NCBI RefSeq assembly: GCF_018398875.1
Contig: NZ_JAGWDK010000011.1
Location: 214,887-278,886, forward strand
Length of the DNA: 64,000 nucleotides
Direction: 5' to 3'
From: Bradyrhizobium sp. sGM-13
GTDB lineage: Bacteria; Pseudomonadota; Alphaproteobacteria; Rhizobiales; Xanthobacteraceae
Shown here: positions 19,030 through 26,899 of the stretch, one piece after another
Position numbering within the stretch: the stretch's first letter is position 1
How the letters are laid out: every line of letters starts with the position of its first letter
Translations under genes and position numbers: made by a program
The notes under the pieces: generated by a model
What the model saw: the letters and a program-made list of their open reading frames with translations, nothing else
Database searches by the model: none
What the model was told of the DNA's origin: nothing

Positions 19030-19214
19030 TTTTCTCCACCGTCCCCTGGAGGGGTCCGAGACGAGCGAAGCTCGCTCGTGGGTCGCCGCGTAGCGGCGGG
19101 GTGGGGTGAAGGTCTCTCCCCACCCCACAGTACCCGAGTGGAGAGATCACCCCACCCCGTCTCAGATTTCGCTGCGCTCCATGTGAGCCGACCCTCCCCC
19201 TCCAGGGGAGGGTG
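19030..19214. repeat. Long palindromic element (CCCCTGGAGGGG family)
   Basis: The arms are around CCGTCCCCTGGAGGGG (19040) and CCCTCCCCCTCCAGGGGAGG (ending 19212), with an inner GTGGGGTGAAGG...CCCCACCCC dyad. It fills most of the gap between the cytochrome c gene and the next convergent gene. Confidence 0.65.
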
Positions 19215-19256
19215 AAAGATGCTGCCCTGCTCGAGAGAGCTCCAGCACTCGCCGCG

Positions 19257-19550
19257 TCAAGCCAGCGTGTGCACGATCACCGGTCCGGCCGTCGCGGTGG
19301 CCGGCCCGGTCAGCAGCGGCGCCAGGTCGTGTTCGATCCACGCCAGCGCGCGCTTGTTGGATTCCTCGGCGGCCGCATAGTTGTTGAACAGGCTGATCGC
19401 GATCACCGTATCGTCGGGTGCGTAGACCACATAGTAGCCCATGAAGCCCTCGACGCCGCTGATGACGGGAATCGCGCCCTCCTTGATTCTGCGTGTCAGC
19501 TCTTCGGCCTTGCCGGGCTTGGCCTTGCCCTGACGAATGGCGGCGTACAT
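19257..19550 (-). CDS. Small protein, antibiotic-monooxygenase-like fold
   Basis: 97 residues. MYAAIRQGKAKPGKAEELTRR at the start and VEGFMGYYVVYAPDDTVIAISLF in the middle give the strand-helix-strand pattern of dimeric alpha/beta-barrel (ABM-like) proteins. The C-terminus (IVHTLA) is short. The function is unknown; many relatives are small redox or haem-handling proteins. A GGGAGAG site precedes the ATG. Confidence 0.7.
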   Translation of the reverse strand: MYAAIRQGKAKPGKAEELTRRIKEGAIPVISGVEGFMGYYVVYAPDDTVIAISLFNNYAAAEESNKRALAWIEHDLAPLLTGPATATAGPVIVHTLA

Positions 19551-19677
19551 GGGGCTCTCCCTCGAACGTAAGCTGCCCGATATCGCAACTCTTAAGCCTC
19601 ATCCCTCGCGGGACGAGCAGCGGAATCCCGCGCGCGTTGATCGTATCTCATCCAATGCCGTCAGGCCACGCGCACGC

Positions 19678-20670
19678 TCAACGCGCCGCTACGGTCGCCA
19701 CACTCGGCGGCAATGCGCCGATCATCGCCTCGATTTCGGCGACGACGAGATCGGGAACCGCATTCTGAATCATGTGACCGACGCCCGGCAGCACGATCAG
19801 TTTCGCGTTCTGGGCTGCCGCCGCGAACGGCCGTGAGTGGATGTTGGTCGACACCGTCTTGTCGGCGTCGCCGGTGATGATGGTGACGGGCGCCTTGATC
19901 TCGCCGTAGCGCGGCGCCTGCTCAGCGACCGCCGCTTTCAGCGTTACCAGATCGCGCGCATTGGCAATGAATTCGCGCGGCCGCAGCAACAGCGGCGTGG
20001 CGGTGTTTCTGACAAAGCCGTCCGGCATGGTCTGCGGCAGGAACACGCCCCGCGCGCCCGAATCCGCCAGCAGCATTCCGAGCGGCAGCGTGATGGTGTA
20101 GGCGAACAGCGGGCCGACTACCGGCGTGGCGATCAGCCTGTTGTAGCGCCCGACGCCACCGGGCCAGGGATAGGCCACCGGCGCGAGCATCACCAAACCG
20201 GCGACAGAATGCGGGTAGTCCAGCGCGATACGCGCCCCCAAAGCGCCGGCCCAGGAATGAACCACGAAGATCGCCTGGCCGACGCCGAGCTTGGTCAGCG
20301 CCTCCTCGATCATGCGGGCCTGAATTTCGGGCGTGGAGTCCTGAAGGCGGGCGCGGGTGCTCCAGCCATGCCCGGGACGGTCGATCAGGATCACGCGGTG
20401 GTTTCCGGCAAGCCGCTCCCCGACCGGCTGCCGCATCACTTCCAGATTGGAACTGGCGCCGTGCAGCATTACGATCGGCGGACCAGCCGCATCGCGCGGG
20501 CCGATATCGAGGATATGCAGGGCTCCGCCCGCCACCTCGACCATCCGGCCCTGGGCCGGATGGGCCCGTTCGCTGAGAAAAACGCCGGCTTGCGTGGCCA
20601 GCGCCAGCACCGCCAGCGCCGCCACTAAAATCACCACCACCATCAAGAGTTTCCGGCTGATTTTCTGCAC
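19678..20670 (-). CDS. Membrane-anchored alpha/beta hydrolase
   Basis: 330 residues. One N-terminal membrane segment (about 8-32) precedes an alpha/beta-hydrolase domain. The triad is visible: Ser139 in VVHSWAG, an Asp in ITGDADKT (268/270) and His299 in GVGHMIQ. The oxyanion region is LHGASSN (about 69). The nucleophile elbow is H-S-W-A-G instead of the common G-x-S-x-G. The start is GTG 20670; an internal ATG at 20643 would shorten the membrane segment. Substrate not predictable. Confidence 0.85.
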   Translation of the reverse strand: MQKISRKLLMVVVILVAALAVLALATQAGVFLSERAHPAQGRMVEVAGGALHILDIGPRDAAGPPIVMLHGASSNLEVMRQPVGERLAGNHRVILIDRPGHGWSTRARLQDSTPEIQARMIEEALTKLGVGQAIFVVHSWAGALGARIALDYPHSVAGLVMLAPVAYPWPGGVGRYNRLIATPVVGPLFAYTITLPLGMLLADSGARGVFLPQTMPDGFVRNTATPLLLRPREFIANARDLVTLKAAVAEQAPRYGEIKAPVTIITGDADKTVSTNIHSRPFAAAAQNAKLIVLPGVGHMIQNAVPDLVVAEIEAMIGALPPSVATVAAR

Positions 20671-20708
20671 CAGCGAGCTACGGCCCGGATCGGCGCGGGT
20701 TTCGGAAG

Positions 20709-20853
20709 CTGTCCACAGAGGGCAGAACCTGTGGATAGCGGGGTCATACTGACGTCATCAGCAAATTTGTACAGTGACGTTGCCACTTTTGCCATGTGTG
20801 CGCGTGCCTGATTGGGGGGTAGCCAGGCGCTTGCACTGTACCCAACATCCACA
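20709..20853. other. Three DnaA-box-like sequences
   Basis: CTGTCCACA (20709-20717), CTATCCACA on the minus strand (20730-20738; 8 of 9 to TTATCCACA) and ACATCCACA (20845-20853) lie in one intergenic gap. TGACGTCA (around 20750) lies between them. Whether DnaA binds is not known. Confidence 0.3.
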
Positions 20854-20906
20854 GGAACAGGGCCGCTCACTACAAATTGTTCCAGCGTATCATCGGAGGA
20901 CTACCC

Positions 20907-21086
20907 ATGATTTCCGACGCAAGCGAAGCCGCCATCGACCAGATCGTAGCGAGTTGCAATGGCGACATCCGCGGCGCACTCAAGGCGCTGCTGCGGGTCA
21001 ACGAGCAGCTTGAGACTGAGTTGGCGCAAATCTACGCGGCGGTAGGCCTCGACGGTCTGGCCCGCGGCAGCAACGCCGTACACTAA
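20907..21086 (+). CDS. Small conserved-type protein of unknown function
   Basis: 59 residues from ATG 20907, chosen because GGAGG lies 8 bases upstream; the longer frame from 20877 lacks a site. The sequence is mostly alpha-helical (AIDQIVASCNGDIRGALKAL, then VNEQLETELAQIYAAVG). It has no membrane segment. Small helical proteins of this kind are common in Bradyrhizobium. I cannot name a function. Confidence 0.65.
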   Translation: MISDASEAAIDQIVASCNGDIRGALKALLRVNEQLETELAQIYAAVGLDGLARGSNAVH

Positions 21087-21260
21087 GTCTCGTGAGAGGT
21101 CCTGTGAGCCGACGCGTTTTCCAAGACGCAAAAGGGCTCAATAGCACTCTGGTTGGTGCTCGTTTTCCGGCGTCTCTGCGGGCGGCTCGTCGACCGCCAG
21201 CTAGCAGCAGTTGGCGCACGCGGCGCGACGTGTCATGCTTGGTGCAATCGCCGCGAAAGT

Positions 21261-21917
21261 TCAGATATCGCGGCCTTCGACCTTTTCGGTCAGCGTCTTG
21301 ACCAGTTCCGGCACCTTCTCGAGATGCGGGTTGACGGCCAGCGCCTTGCGGAAGGCTTCCAGCGCACGCTTTTCGTCGCCGATCTCCTGCATGATCATGC
21401 CGAGCCCGGCCAGCGCGCCGAAATGCCGAGGCTCGCGGATCAGCACCTGCCGAATGTCCTCAAGCGAACGGGTGTAGTCGTTCTTCAGGTAATACAGCGT
21501 GGCGCGACGATTCCATGCCTCGACGTAGTCGGGACGCAGCTTGACGAGAGAATCCAGCAGTTTTAGCGCGACGTCGACCTTCTGTGCATCCATCGCGGCC
21601 TTGGCGCGCAGCATCAACAGCGCAGCCGTGTCGCTCGGCGTCTGCATCCACTGCGCCCAGATCCGCGCCTCGACGTGTTTGGCGCTGGCTTCATCGGGGG
21701 CAGCTTTCAGGGCGCCGAACAGGAAATCCAGCCCGCGGGTGCGATCCGCATCAACCTTCGGAAGCTTGCTCGGCGCTTCCGGCAACTTCTTCTCGGATTT
21801 CGGTGGAGGAATGACCCTGGGGTCGTTCTGGGCAAACGTAGCGGCCGGCACGGCCGTCAAGGCAGCGGCAAGGACTACGATCCGGTAATTACGCGCGCCT
21901 GGGAATCTCAAAACCAT
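21261..21917 (-). CDS. Exported tetratricopeptide-repeat protein
   Basis: 218 residues. A signal peptide (about 1-29, ending ATFAQ) is followed by a Pro/Lys-rich linker, then three TPR units (about 95-205) with the classical pattern, for instance VEAWNRRATLYYLKNDYTRS and FGALAGLGMIMQEIGDEKRA. TPRs mediate protein binding; the periplasmic partner is unknown. The gene is followed on the left by a 170-base gap with nothing clear. Confidence 0.8.
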   Translation of the reverse strand: MVLRFPGARNYRIVVLAAALTAVPAATFAQNDPRVIPPPKSEKKLPEAPSKLPKVDADRTRGLDFLFGALKAAPDEASAKHVEARIWAQWMQTPSDTAALLMLRAKAAMDAQKVDVALKLLDSLVKLRPDYVEAWNRRATLYYLKNDYTRSLEDIRQVLIREPRHFGALAGLGMIMQEIGDEKRALEAFRKALAVNPHLEKVPELVKTLTEKVEGRDI

Positions 21918-21985
21918 GGAGCAAGTCTAGACGCGCAAAATCGCGCCGCAAAGCAGCAGATCGTCAAAGACCCGTGAAGCGAAGG

Positions 21986-22021
21986 AAAAAGCCGGCTGAG
22001 CCGCCAGGATTAACCCTGGCG
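21986..22021 (-). terminator. Probable terminator of rpmJ
   Basis: On the minus strand the hairpin CGCCAGG / CCTGGCG straddles the rpmJ stop. A second short hairpin CGGC-TCA-GCCG runs into CTTTTTCC. Confidence 0.45.
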
Positions 22022-22135
22022 GGCCTTGAAGCGGCGCTGCACCTTGTTGATCACGTAGACCCGGCCCTTGCGGCGGACCAGACGGTTGTTGCGGTGGCGA
22101 CCGCGCAGCGATTTCAAGGAGTTACGGACCTTCAT
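22010..22135 (-). CDS. rpmJ: 50S ribosomal protein L36 (zinc-free form)
   Basis: 41 residues, MKVRNSLKSLRGRHRNNRLV then RRKGRVYVINKVQRRFKARQG. The four zinc ligands (Cys/His) of the common 37-38-residue L36 are absent, as in the C-minus paralogue class. It binds 23S rRNA in the large subunit. A frame opening at 22276 is a longer shadow; ATG 22135 matches the family start. Confidence 0.93.
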   Translation of the reverse strand: MKVRNSLKSLRGRHRNNRLVRRKGRVYVINKVQRRFKARQG

Positions 22136-22316
22136 GGGACAATCCTGATGCTTTGAAAGGCCGTGTTGGAGGCCCGAACCTGAGCTACCCGAAAGTGGCA
22201 AAATGGGATTAATCCCGAAAAGCGGCCAACCGCCCGGGACGGGGCGGTTTCTAAGCAGCGCGAGCTCGGATGTCAATCCAGATGCGCCGTCTCAAGGCAG
22301 GCCCTCGGAAAATAGC

Positions 22317-22399
22317 CGTCATTCCGGGGCGATGCGCAGCATCGAACCCGGAATCTCGAGATTTCCGGGTCTGGTCCTTCGGACCATCCCGGAATGACG
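22317..22399. repeat. Palindromic repeat, GTCATTCCG family
   Basis: Starts CGTCATTCCGGGGCGATGCG and ends CCCGGAATGACG. Same family as 2165, 47026 and 59583. Confidence 0.75.
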
Positions 22400-22422
22400 G
22401 TGTAGGGGCGGCCCAATCTGAA

Positions 22423-22872
22423 TCAGTGGCAGAACAGGTCGCGCGGGAACTCGACCAGGGCCTCGCCGGTCGCGACCTTTTCGCCCGTCTGGTTCTTCAC
22501 CACGACGTCGATCAACACCCAGCGGGATTTTTCAGTGACCTGCTTGGCCTTGATGATTCCGCTGGGCTGGATGGTGTCGCCCGGCCGGACCGGCTTGACC
22601 CATCGCGTCTCAAGCCGGCGGTGGATCGCGCCTGCAGGATAGGCCCAGTCGGTGATCATCCGCGAGATCAGACCAAAATTGTTCATGCCGTGCATGATGA
22701 TGCCGCCGAAATTGGTCTTGCCGAAACTGCCCTTCATGTACTCGTCGTCGAGATGCAGCGGGTTGTAGTCCAGCGAGGCGTCGCAAAACAGTCGGATGGA
22801 GTCACGGCTCACCGCGAAGGCGGGACCGTCGATGGCATCGCCGGCTCTGAGCTTTTCGAACGTCGTGGTCAT
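22423..22872 (-). CDS. MaoC-family dehydratase (catalytic subunit)
   Basis: 149 residues from ATG 22872, with GGGGAGG 8 bases upstream. It is a single hot-dog domain holding the hydratase-2 motif: Asp35 and His40 in DYNPLHLDDEY, followed by FGGIIMHGM. MaoC hydratases add or remove water at the 2,3-double bond of acyl-CoAs. The preceding gene encodes a related hot-dog protein with a weaker active site, so the two probably form a two-subunit hydratase. They are separated by only 14 bases. Confidence 0.85.
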   Translation of the reverse strand: MTTTFEKLRAGDAIDGPAFAVSRDSIRLFCDASLDYNPLHLDDEYMKGSFGKTNFGGIIMHGMNNFGLISRMITDWAYPAGAIHRRLETRWVKPVRPGDTIQPSGIIKAKQVTEKSRWVLIDVVVKNQTGEKVATGEALVEFPRDLFCH

Positions 22873-22886
22873 CGCAACCTCCCCGC

Positions 22887-23363
22887 TCACATCGGCCGAA
22901 TCGTCCAGCCACGGCCGGAACAGATTACGTCGCCCTTCTGATTAAAGAAGACGTTGTCGTGCACCACGAACAGCCGCTCACGCTTGATGAACTTGTCGAG
23001 CGCGCGGGCCTGCAAGGTGATGACGTCGTTGGGCCTGGCCGGAATGTTATAGCTCCAGGACTGCCCGGCATTGACGGTGCCCGGCGAGCGCATCCAGTCA
23101 TCCGCCGGAGTGCAGGAGAACATCAGGAGGATGTGGATCGAGGGCGGCGCGATCAGCCCGCCATAGCGCGTGGTCTTCGCATAGGCCTCGTCGAAATAGA
23201 TCGGATGAGTTTCGCCGACCGATTTGCAGTACAGCTCGATCGCCTCTTTGGTCAGCGTGTAGGGGATGGTCTTGCGCGGCTCGCCGGGAACGATGTCGTC
23301 CCAGACCTTTCGTAAATTGGCGTCTTTCCAGAAATCGGTCTCGAAGGCCTGCGTTTGGGCCAT
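22887..23363 (-). CDS. FAS1-like/MaoC_dehydrat_N-type dehydratase subunit
   Basis: 158 residues with a hot-dog fold of the MaoC_dehydrat_N type: YCKSVGETHPIYFDEAYA near residue 45 and RYGGLIAPPS near 66. The Asp-Asn-Pro part of the usual catalytic D-x-N-P-x-H motif is missing, leaving GETHPIYF. This is typical of a substrate-binding rather than catalytic partner. It starts the operon with the MaoC gene and is divergent from the amidohydrolase. The acyl-CoA substrate is unknown. Confidence 0.82.
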   Translation of the reverse strand: MAQTQAFETDFWKDANLRKVWDDIVPGEPRKTIPYTLTKEAIELYCKSVGETHPIYFDEAYAKTTRYGGLIAPPSIHILLMFSCTPADDWMRSPGTVNAGQSWSYNIPARPNDVITLQARALDKFIKRERLFVVHDNVFFNQKGDVICSGRGWTIRPM

Positions 23364-23414
23364 GCCGCGCTCCCTTATTTTCCGTCTTTTGTTTCTGCCG
23401 CCTTGCGGAATTCG

Positions 23415-23427
23415 TTATATAGTATAA
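23415..23427. promoter_or_regulatory. AT-rich dyad in a divergent promoter region
   Basis: TTATA-TAG-TATAA is a perfect 5-3-5 palindrome in the 107-base gap between the divergent dehydratase and amidohydrolase operons. It is by far the most AT-rich segment nearby. It could be an operator or overlapping -10 boxes; no regulator gene is adjacent. Confidence 0.4.
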
Positions 23428-23470
23428 TCAATTTTCCAGACCCAAAAATCAAGCCGGCGGGAAACTCAGG

Positions 23471-24355
23471 ATGACCAAGCTCAAGCTGCCCGATATCGAG
23501 AAAGTCGTCGCGATCGACATCCACACCCATGCGGAAGAGCCCTGCGGGTTGCATGGCGACGACGGCTATGACGATTTTCAGGAGCGCATGGCCGAATACT
23601 TCAAATCGCCGCACAAGCATCCGCCAACCGTGCCGGAGACCGCGGCCTATTACCGCTCGAAGAACATCGCGGCCGTGATCTTCCCGGTCGATGCCGAGCG
23701 CGAGACCGGCTTTCGCCGCTACAACAATTACGAGATGCTGGAAGTCGCCTCCGACCATCTCGACGTTTTGATCCCGTTCGTCTCGATCGATCCGCACAAG
23801 GGCAAGTTAGGGGTGCGCGAGGCGCGCAAGCTGATCGAGGAATACGGCGTCCGCGGCTTCAAATTCCATCCGACCATGCAGGGCTTTTACGCCAACGACC
23901 GCATGGCTTATCCACTTTACGAAGCGATCAACGACGGCGGCGCGATCGCATTGTTTCACACCGGGCAGACCGGGGTAGGTTCCGGCATGCCCGGCGGCAT
24001 GGGGATGCGCTTAAAATATTCCAACCCGATGTACATGGACGATGTCGCGGCTGACTTCCCCGACCTCAAGATCATTCTCGCGCACCCCTCCTTCCCGTGG
24101 CAGGAAGAGGCGCTGTCGGTCGCGACCCACAAGCCGAACGTCTATATCGACCTCTCCGGCTGGTCGCCGAAATATTTTCCGCCGATTCTGGTGCGCTACA
24201 TCAACTCGATTTTGCAGGACAAGATGCTGTTCGGCTCGGACTGGCCAGTGATCACGCCAGACCGCTGGCTGGCGGATTTCGCCAAGCTCGAGATCCGCGA
24301 GGAGATCAGGCCCAAGGTGATGAAAGCCAACGCAAGGAAGATTTTGGGTATATAG
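23471..24355 (+). CDS. Amidohydrolase family protein (amidohydrolase_2, ACMSD-like)
   Basis: 294 residues of a metal-dependent TIM-barrel. The metal-site segments are IDIHTHAE (about 15-22), GFKFHPTMQ (about 128), ALFHTGQ (about 158), IILAHPSFPW (about 196) and LFGSDWP (about 255). Relatives decarboxylate or hydrolyse aromatic and aliphatic carboxylates. The divergent MaoC pair hints at a shared catabolic pathway. A CTCAGG stretch precedes ATG 23471. Confidence 0.85.
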   Translation: MTKLKLPDIEKVVAIDIHTHAEEPCGLHGDDGYDDFQERMAEYFKSPHKHPPTVPETAAYYRSKNIAAVIFPVDAERETGFRRYNNYEMLEVASDHLDVLIPFVSIDPHKGKLGVREARKLIEEYGVRGFKFHPTMQGFYANDRMAYPLYEAINDGGAIALFHTGQTGVGSGMPGGMGMRLKYSNPMYMDDVAADFPDLKIILAHPSFPWQEEALSVATHKPNVYIDLSGWSPKYFPPILVRYINSILQDKMLFGSDWPVITPDRWLADFAKLEIREEIRPKVMKANARKILGI

Positions 24356-24399
24356 TACGATGTCCCATGCAAGCGGACTATTGAGCACGAGGATGGTCC

Positions 24400-25185
24400 G
24401 TGGTGAAGCTCGCCAAAATCGCCTTCGCCGCCGCGCTCCTGATTGGAAGCGCGGCCAATTGCTTTGCGGCTGACAAGTCCCCGATCGTCGTTGAAATCGA
24501 AAGCCCGCTTGCCAGCCCACACCCGCTTCAGGGTTATCTAAGGCAAACCACTGACGCTGGCCCTTCCCCGGCCGTCATCCTGCTGCACAGTTGCAACGGT
24601 AACTGGCAGCGGACCGACGAGCGCTGGGGAAAGCGGATCACGGAGTGGGGCTACGTGACTCTCACGGTAGATAGCTTGGGTCCGCGCGGCATCGATAGCT
24701 GCCACCGGGCCCTGAAGTTTCTGGTACGGCTTCCATCGGTTGATCCCGCCCGCGTCGCGGTGCTGGGTTTCGCGCGCGGTGGCGCGACGGCACTCAGGGC
24801 GGTCGAACATGGCCCCTTCGAAAAGACATCGCCGAACAAATTCGGGGCCGCTATCGCGTTCTATCCACCTTGCAGCAGCTTCAAAGGCTATATGACAGCG
24901 CCGACGCTTATCCTGATCGGCGAACTCGACGACTGGACGCCCGCCGAGGAGTGCCGCAATATGGTGGACGGCCAGGACGCTTGGGGGATTTCACGGCAGG
25001 AGCGCGGCGCCCCGGTCAAACTGATCGTCTATCCCGGCGCCTATCACGCTTTCGATGCGCCTGGTCCAAAGAATCCGATCGAGGGTCACCACCTCGAATT
25101 CAACCAGTCGGCGACGGATCAATCGTCCGAGGCGCTTCGCGAGTTTCTCGGCGCGACCATCGGCGCGAAAGAGCAGTTACCATGA
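24400..25185 (+). CDS. Exported dienelactone-hydrolase-like protein lacking the nucleophile
   Basis: 261 residues. The signal peptide is residues 1-23 (ending CFA). An alpha/beta-hydrolase domain follows, with the acid (IGELDDWTP, Asp177/178) and His216 (YPGAYHAFD) in place. The nucleophile elbow reads LGFARGG, so residue 125 is Ala where Ser or Cys is expected. The base sequence GGT TTC GCG CGC GGT is unambiguous. The protein may be a pseudoenzyme or use another residue. It starts at GTG and overlaps the next gene by four bases (ATGA). Confidence 0.8.
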   Translation: MVKLAKIAFAAALLIGSAANCFAADKSPIVVEIESPLASPHPLQGYLRQTTDAGPSPAVILLHSCNGNWQRTDERWGKRITEWGYVTLTVDSLGPRGIDSCHRALKFLVRLPSVDPARVAVLGFARGGATALRAVEHGPFEKTSPNKFGAAIAFYPPCSSFKGYMTAPTLILIGELDDWTPAEECRNMVDGQDAWGISRQERGAPVKLIVYPGAYHAFDAPGPKNPIEGHHLEFNQSATDQSSEALREFLGATIGAKEQLP

Positions 25186-25928
25186 CCATCAAAGCCGTTG
25201 TCTTCGACGCCTATGGCACGCTTTACGATGTCCAGTCGGTGGCTGACGTCACCGAGGACGCGTTTCCGGGCTATGGCGGGATCATCACGCAGGTCTGGCG
25301 CATCAAGCAACTCGAATACACCTGGCTGCGTTCGCTGATGGGACGCTATCAGGATTTCTCGGTCGCCACGCGCGACTCGCTGGCCTACACACTGCGCAGC
25401 CTCGGGCTGCAATATGACGACGATGCTTTCGCGCGCATCATCGAGAAGTATCTGCATCTCGATCTCTATCCGGATGCGCTTGCGGCGCTATCGGCGATGA
25501 AGGATCGCAAGCTCGCGATCCTGTCCAACGGCAGCCCCGGCATGCTGGGCGCGCTGGTGAAGAACAGCGGGCTCGAGCAGGTGCTCGATGCCACCATCAG
25601 CGTCGACGCGAAGAAGATCTTCAAGCCCAGCCCCGAAGTCTATGCGCTGATCGAGGAGGTGCTGCACGTGCCGCCCGCCGAGGTGCTGTTCATCTCCTCC
25701 AACCCGTGGGACGCCTGCGGCGCCAAGGCGTTCGGGCTCCACGTCGCCTGGATCGAGCGGGTGACGCCGGAAGCGATGGCGCTGGCCTGCCTCGAAAGCG
25801 AGACGCTGCCGCCCTTGACGATGTTCAAGATATTGCGCACCCAGATGGATGAGCTGGGATTTGAGCCCGATCATCGCATCCACAGCCTCTCCGAACTGCC
25901 CGCACTGGTGTCTGCCCAAAGGTCCTGA
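25182..25928 (+). CDS. Haloacid dehalogenase, type II
   Basis: 248 residues from ATG 25182; an open frame upstream to 24870 is a shadow of the preceding gene. HAD motifs are motif I FDAYGTLYD (nucleophile Asp9), SNGSP, KIFKPSPEVY and the type II signature SSNPWDACGAKAFG. The enzyme removes halide from (S)-2-haloacids with inversion. It is translationally coupled to the DLH-like gene (ATGA overlap) and followed after 5 bases by the YbaK gene, so all three form one operon. Confidence 0.92.
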   Translation: MTIKAVVFDAYGTLYDVQSVADVTEDAFPGYGGIITQVWRIKQLEYTWLRSLMGRYQDFSVATRDSLAYTLRSLGLQYDDDAFARIIEKYLHLDLYPDALAALSAMKDRKLAILSNGSPGMLGALVKNSGLEQVLDATISVDAKKIFKPSPEVYALIEEVLHVPPAEVLFISSNPWDACGAKAFGLHVAWIERVTPEAMALACLESETLPPLTMFKILRTQMDELGFEPDHRIHSLSELPALVSAQRS

Positions 25929-25933
25929 ACAAG

Positions 25934-26419
25934 ATGAGTCTACAATCCGTGCGCGCCTTCTTTGCAGAAAGGGCGCCCGAAATCCCCGTGATCGAATCCG
26001 AGATGAGTTCTGCGACCGTCGCGCTGGCGGCGGAGGCTTACGGCGTCGAGCCGGCGCGGATTGCGAAGACGCTGAGCCTGCGGATCGGCGACCGCGTCAT
26101 CCTGATCGTCGCGGCCGGCACGTCGCGAATGGACAACAAGAAGGTGAAGGCGCTGTTCGGGGGAAAACCGAAAATGCTCGGCCTCGAGGAGGTCGCCGAG
26201 ATCACCGGGCACGAGGTCGGCGGCGTCTGTCCGTTCGGACTGAAGACGCCGCTGCCGGTCTATTGCGACGTGTCGCTGAAGGCGTTCGACATCGTGGTGC
26301 CCGCCGCGGGCTCAACCCACAGCGCGGTGAAGATTACGCCTGCGCGCATGGCCGAACTGACGTCGGCCGAATGGGTCGACGTCTGCGAACTCAGGCCTGC
26401 GTCGGAAGCGGCTGCCTAA
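25934..26419 (+). CDS. YbaK/ProX-type aminoacyl-tRNA deacylase
   Basis: 161 residues of the YbaK/EbsC fold. Hallmarks are the N-terminal helix, KTLSLRIGDRVILIVAAG near residue 46, MDNKKVKALFG near 67, and GHEVGGVCPFGL near 95. Family members free-stand and remove mischarged amino acids (Cys or Ala from tRNA-Pro). It is the last gene of the HAD operon; the link to dehalogenation is unclear. It overlaps the convergent next gene by four bases. Confidence 0.85.
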   Translation: MSLQSVRAFFAERAPEIPVIESEMSSATVALAAEAYGVEPARIAKTLSLRIGDRVILIVAAGTSRMDNKKVKALFGGKPKMLGLEEVAEITGHEVGGVCPFGLKTPLPVYCDVSLKAFDIVVPAAGSTHSAVKITPARMAELTSAEWVDVCELRPASEAAA

Positions 26420-26775
26420 TCGTATTCAAAGAACGGCCTCGGCTGCACCGCCTGCGGCTGTACCGGTTGCGGCGCACGTGAACGCGGCACCGTCTGTTGC
26501 GGCACTCCGCGCGGAGGCGGCGTCGGCTGCGCGTTGGCCTGCGATTCGAATACGGCGCGGCAACCGGTGGAGAGCTGCGGCGTGTTGTACCGCAAACATG
26601 CCACGATCCGGTTGACGTCCGGAATCTGGTCGCCGCAGAGCCGCCAGACGTCGGGCGTGCAGGCCATCTGCTGTTCCCAGGTTCCGCGATATTCCTGCGA
26701 GAAAGCGGGAACGGCAGTACCAGTTCCGCCGCCGATCGCGAGGGCGAGTGCAAGGACGATCCGCTGCGTTTGCAT
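26416..26775 (-). CDS. Exported Cys-rich-repeat protein
   Basis: 119 residues: a signal peptide (about 1-26), one cysteine-rich repeat (CTPDVWRLCGDQI ... VACLRYN ... LSTGCRAVF, four Cys) like the Cys_rich_FGFR family, and a Pro/Gln-rich tail (about 80-119). Such short proteins are common in Bradyrhizobium, function unknown. The four Cys probably make two disulfides in the periplasm. The ribosome site is AAGGGGA about 10 bases upstream of the ATG. Confidence 0.75.
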   Translation of the reverse strand: MQTQRIVLALALAIGGGTGTAVPAFSQEYRGTWEQQMACTPDVWRLCGDQIPDVNRIVACLRYNTPQLSTGCRAVFESQANAQPTPPPRGVPQQTVPRSRAPQPVQPQAVQPRPFFEYD

Positions 26776-26899
26776 GGACAGGTCCCCTTCCTTTCAATTT
26801 TCACAGGCGCGGAAGCTCCGCGCGGCGACGGCACTAAGCCTGTCGAATGAATGCGGCCACGCGACGTTAGTGCGAACAAAAAAATGTGAAGCGGGTTCC

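Noticed and set aside
20643..20870. Short minus-strand frame upstream of the hydrolase
   Set aside because: It lacks a ribosome site and looks like translated promoter sequence.
21092..21301. Short plus-strand frame after the small helical gene
   Set aside because: Arg/Ser-rich composition, no ribosome site, and it overlaps the end of the TPR gene.
22228..22256. Terminator-like hairpin AACCGCCC / GGGCGGTT upstream of rpmJ
   Set aside because: There is no transcript on the plus strand that would end here and no good T run; it may be just part of the GC-rich leader.
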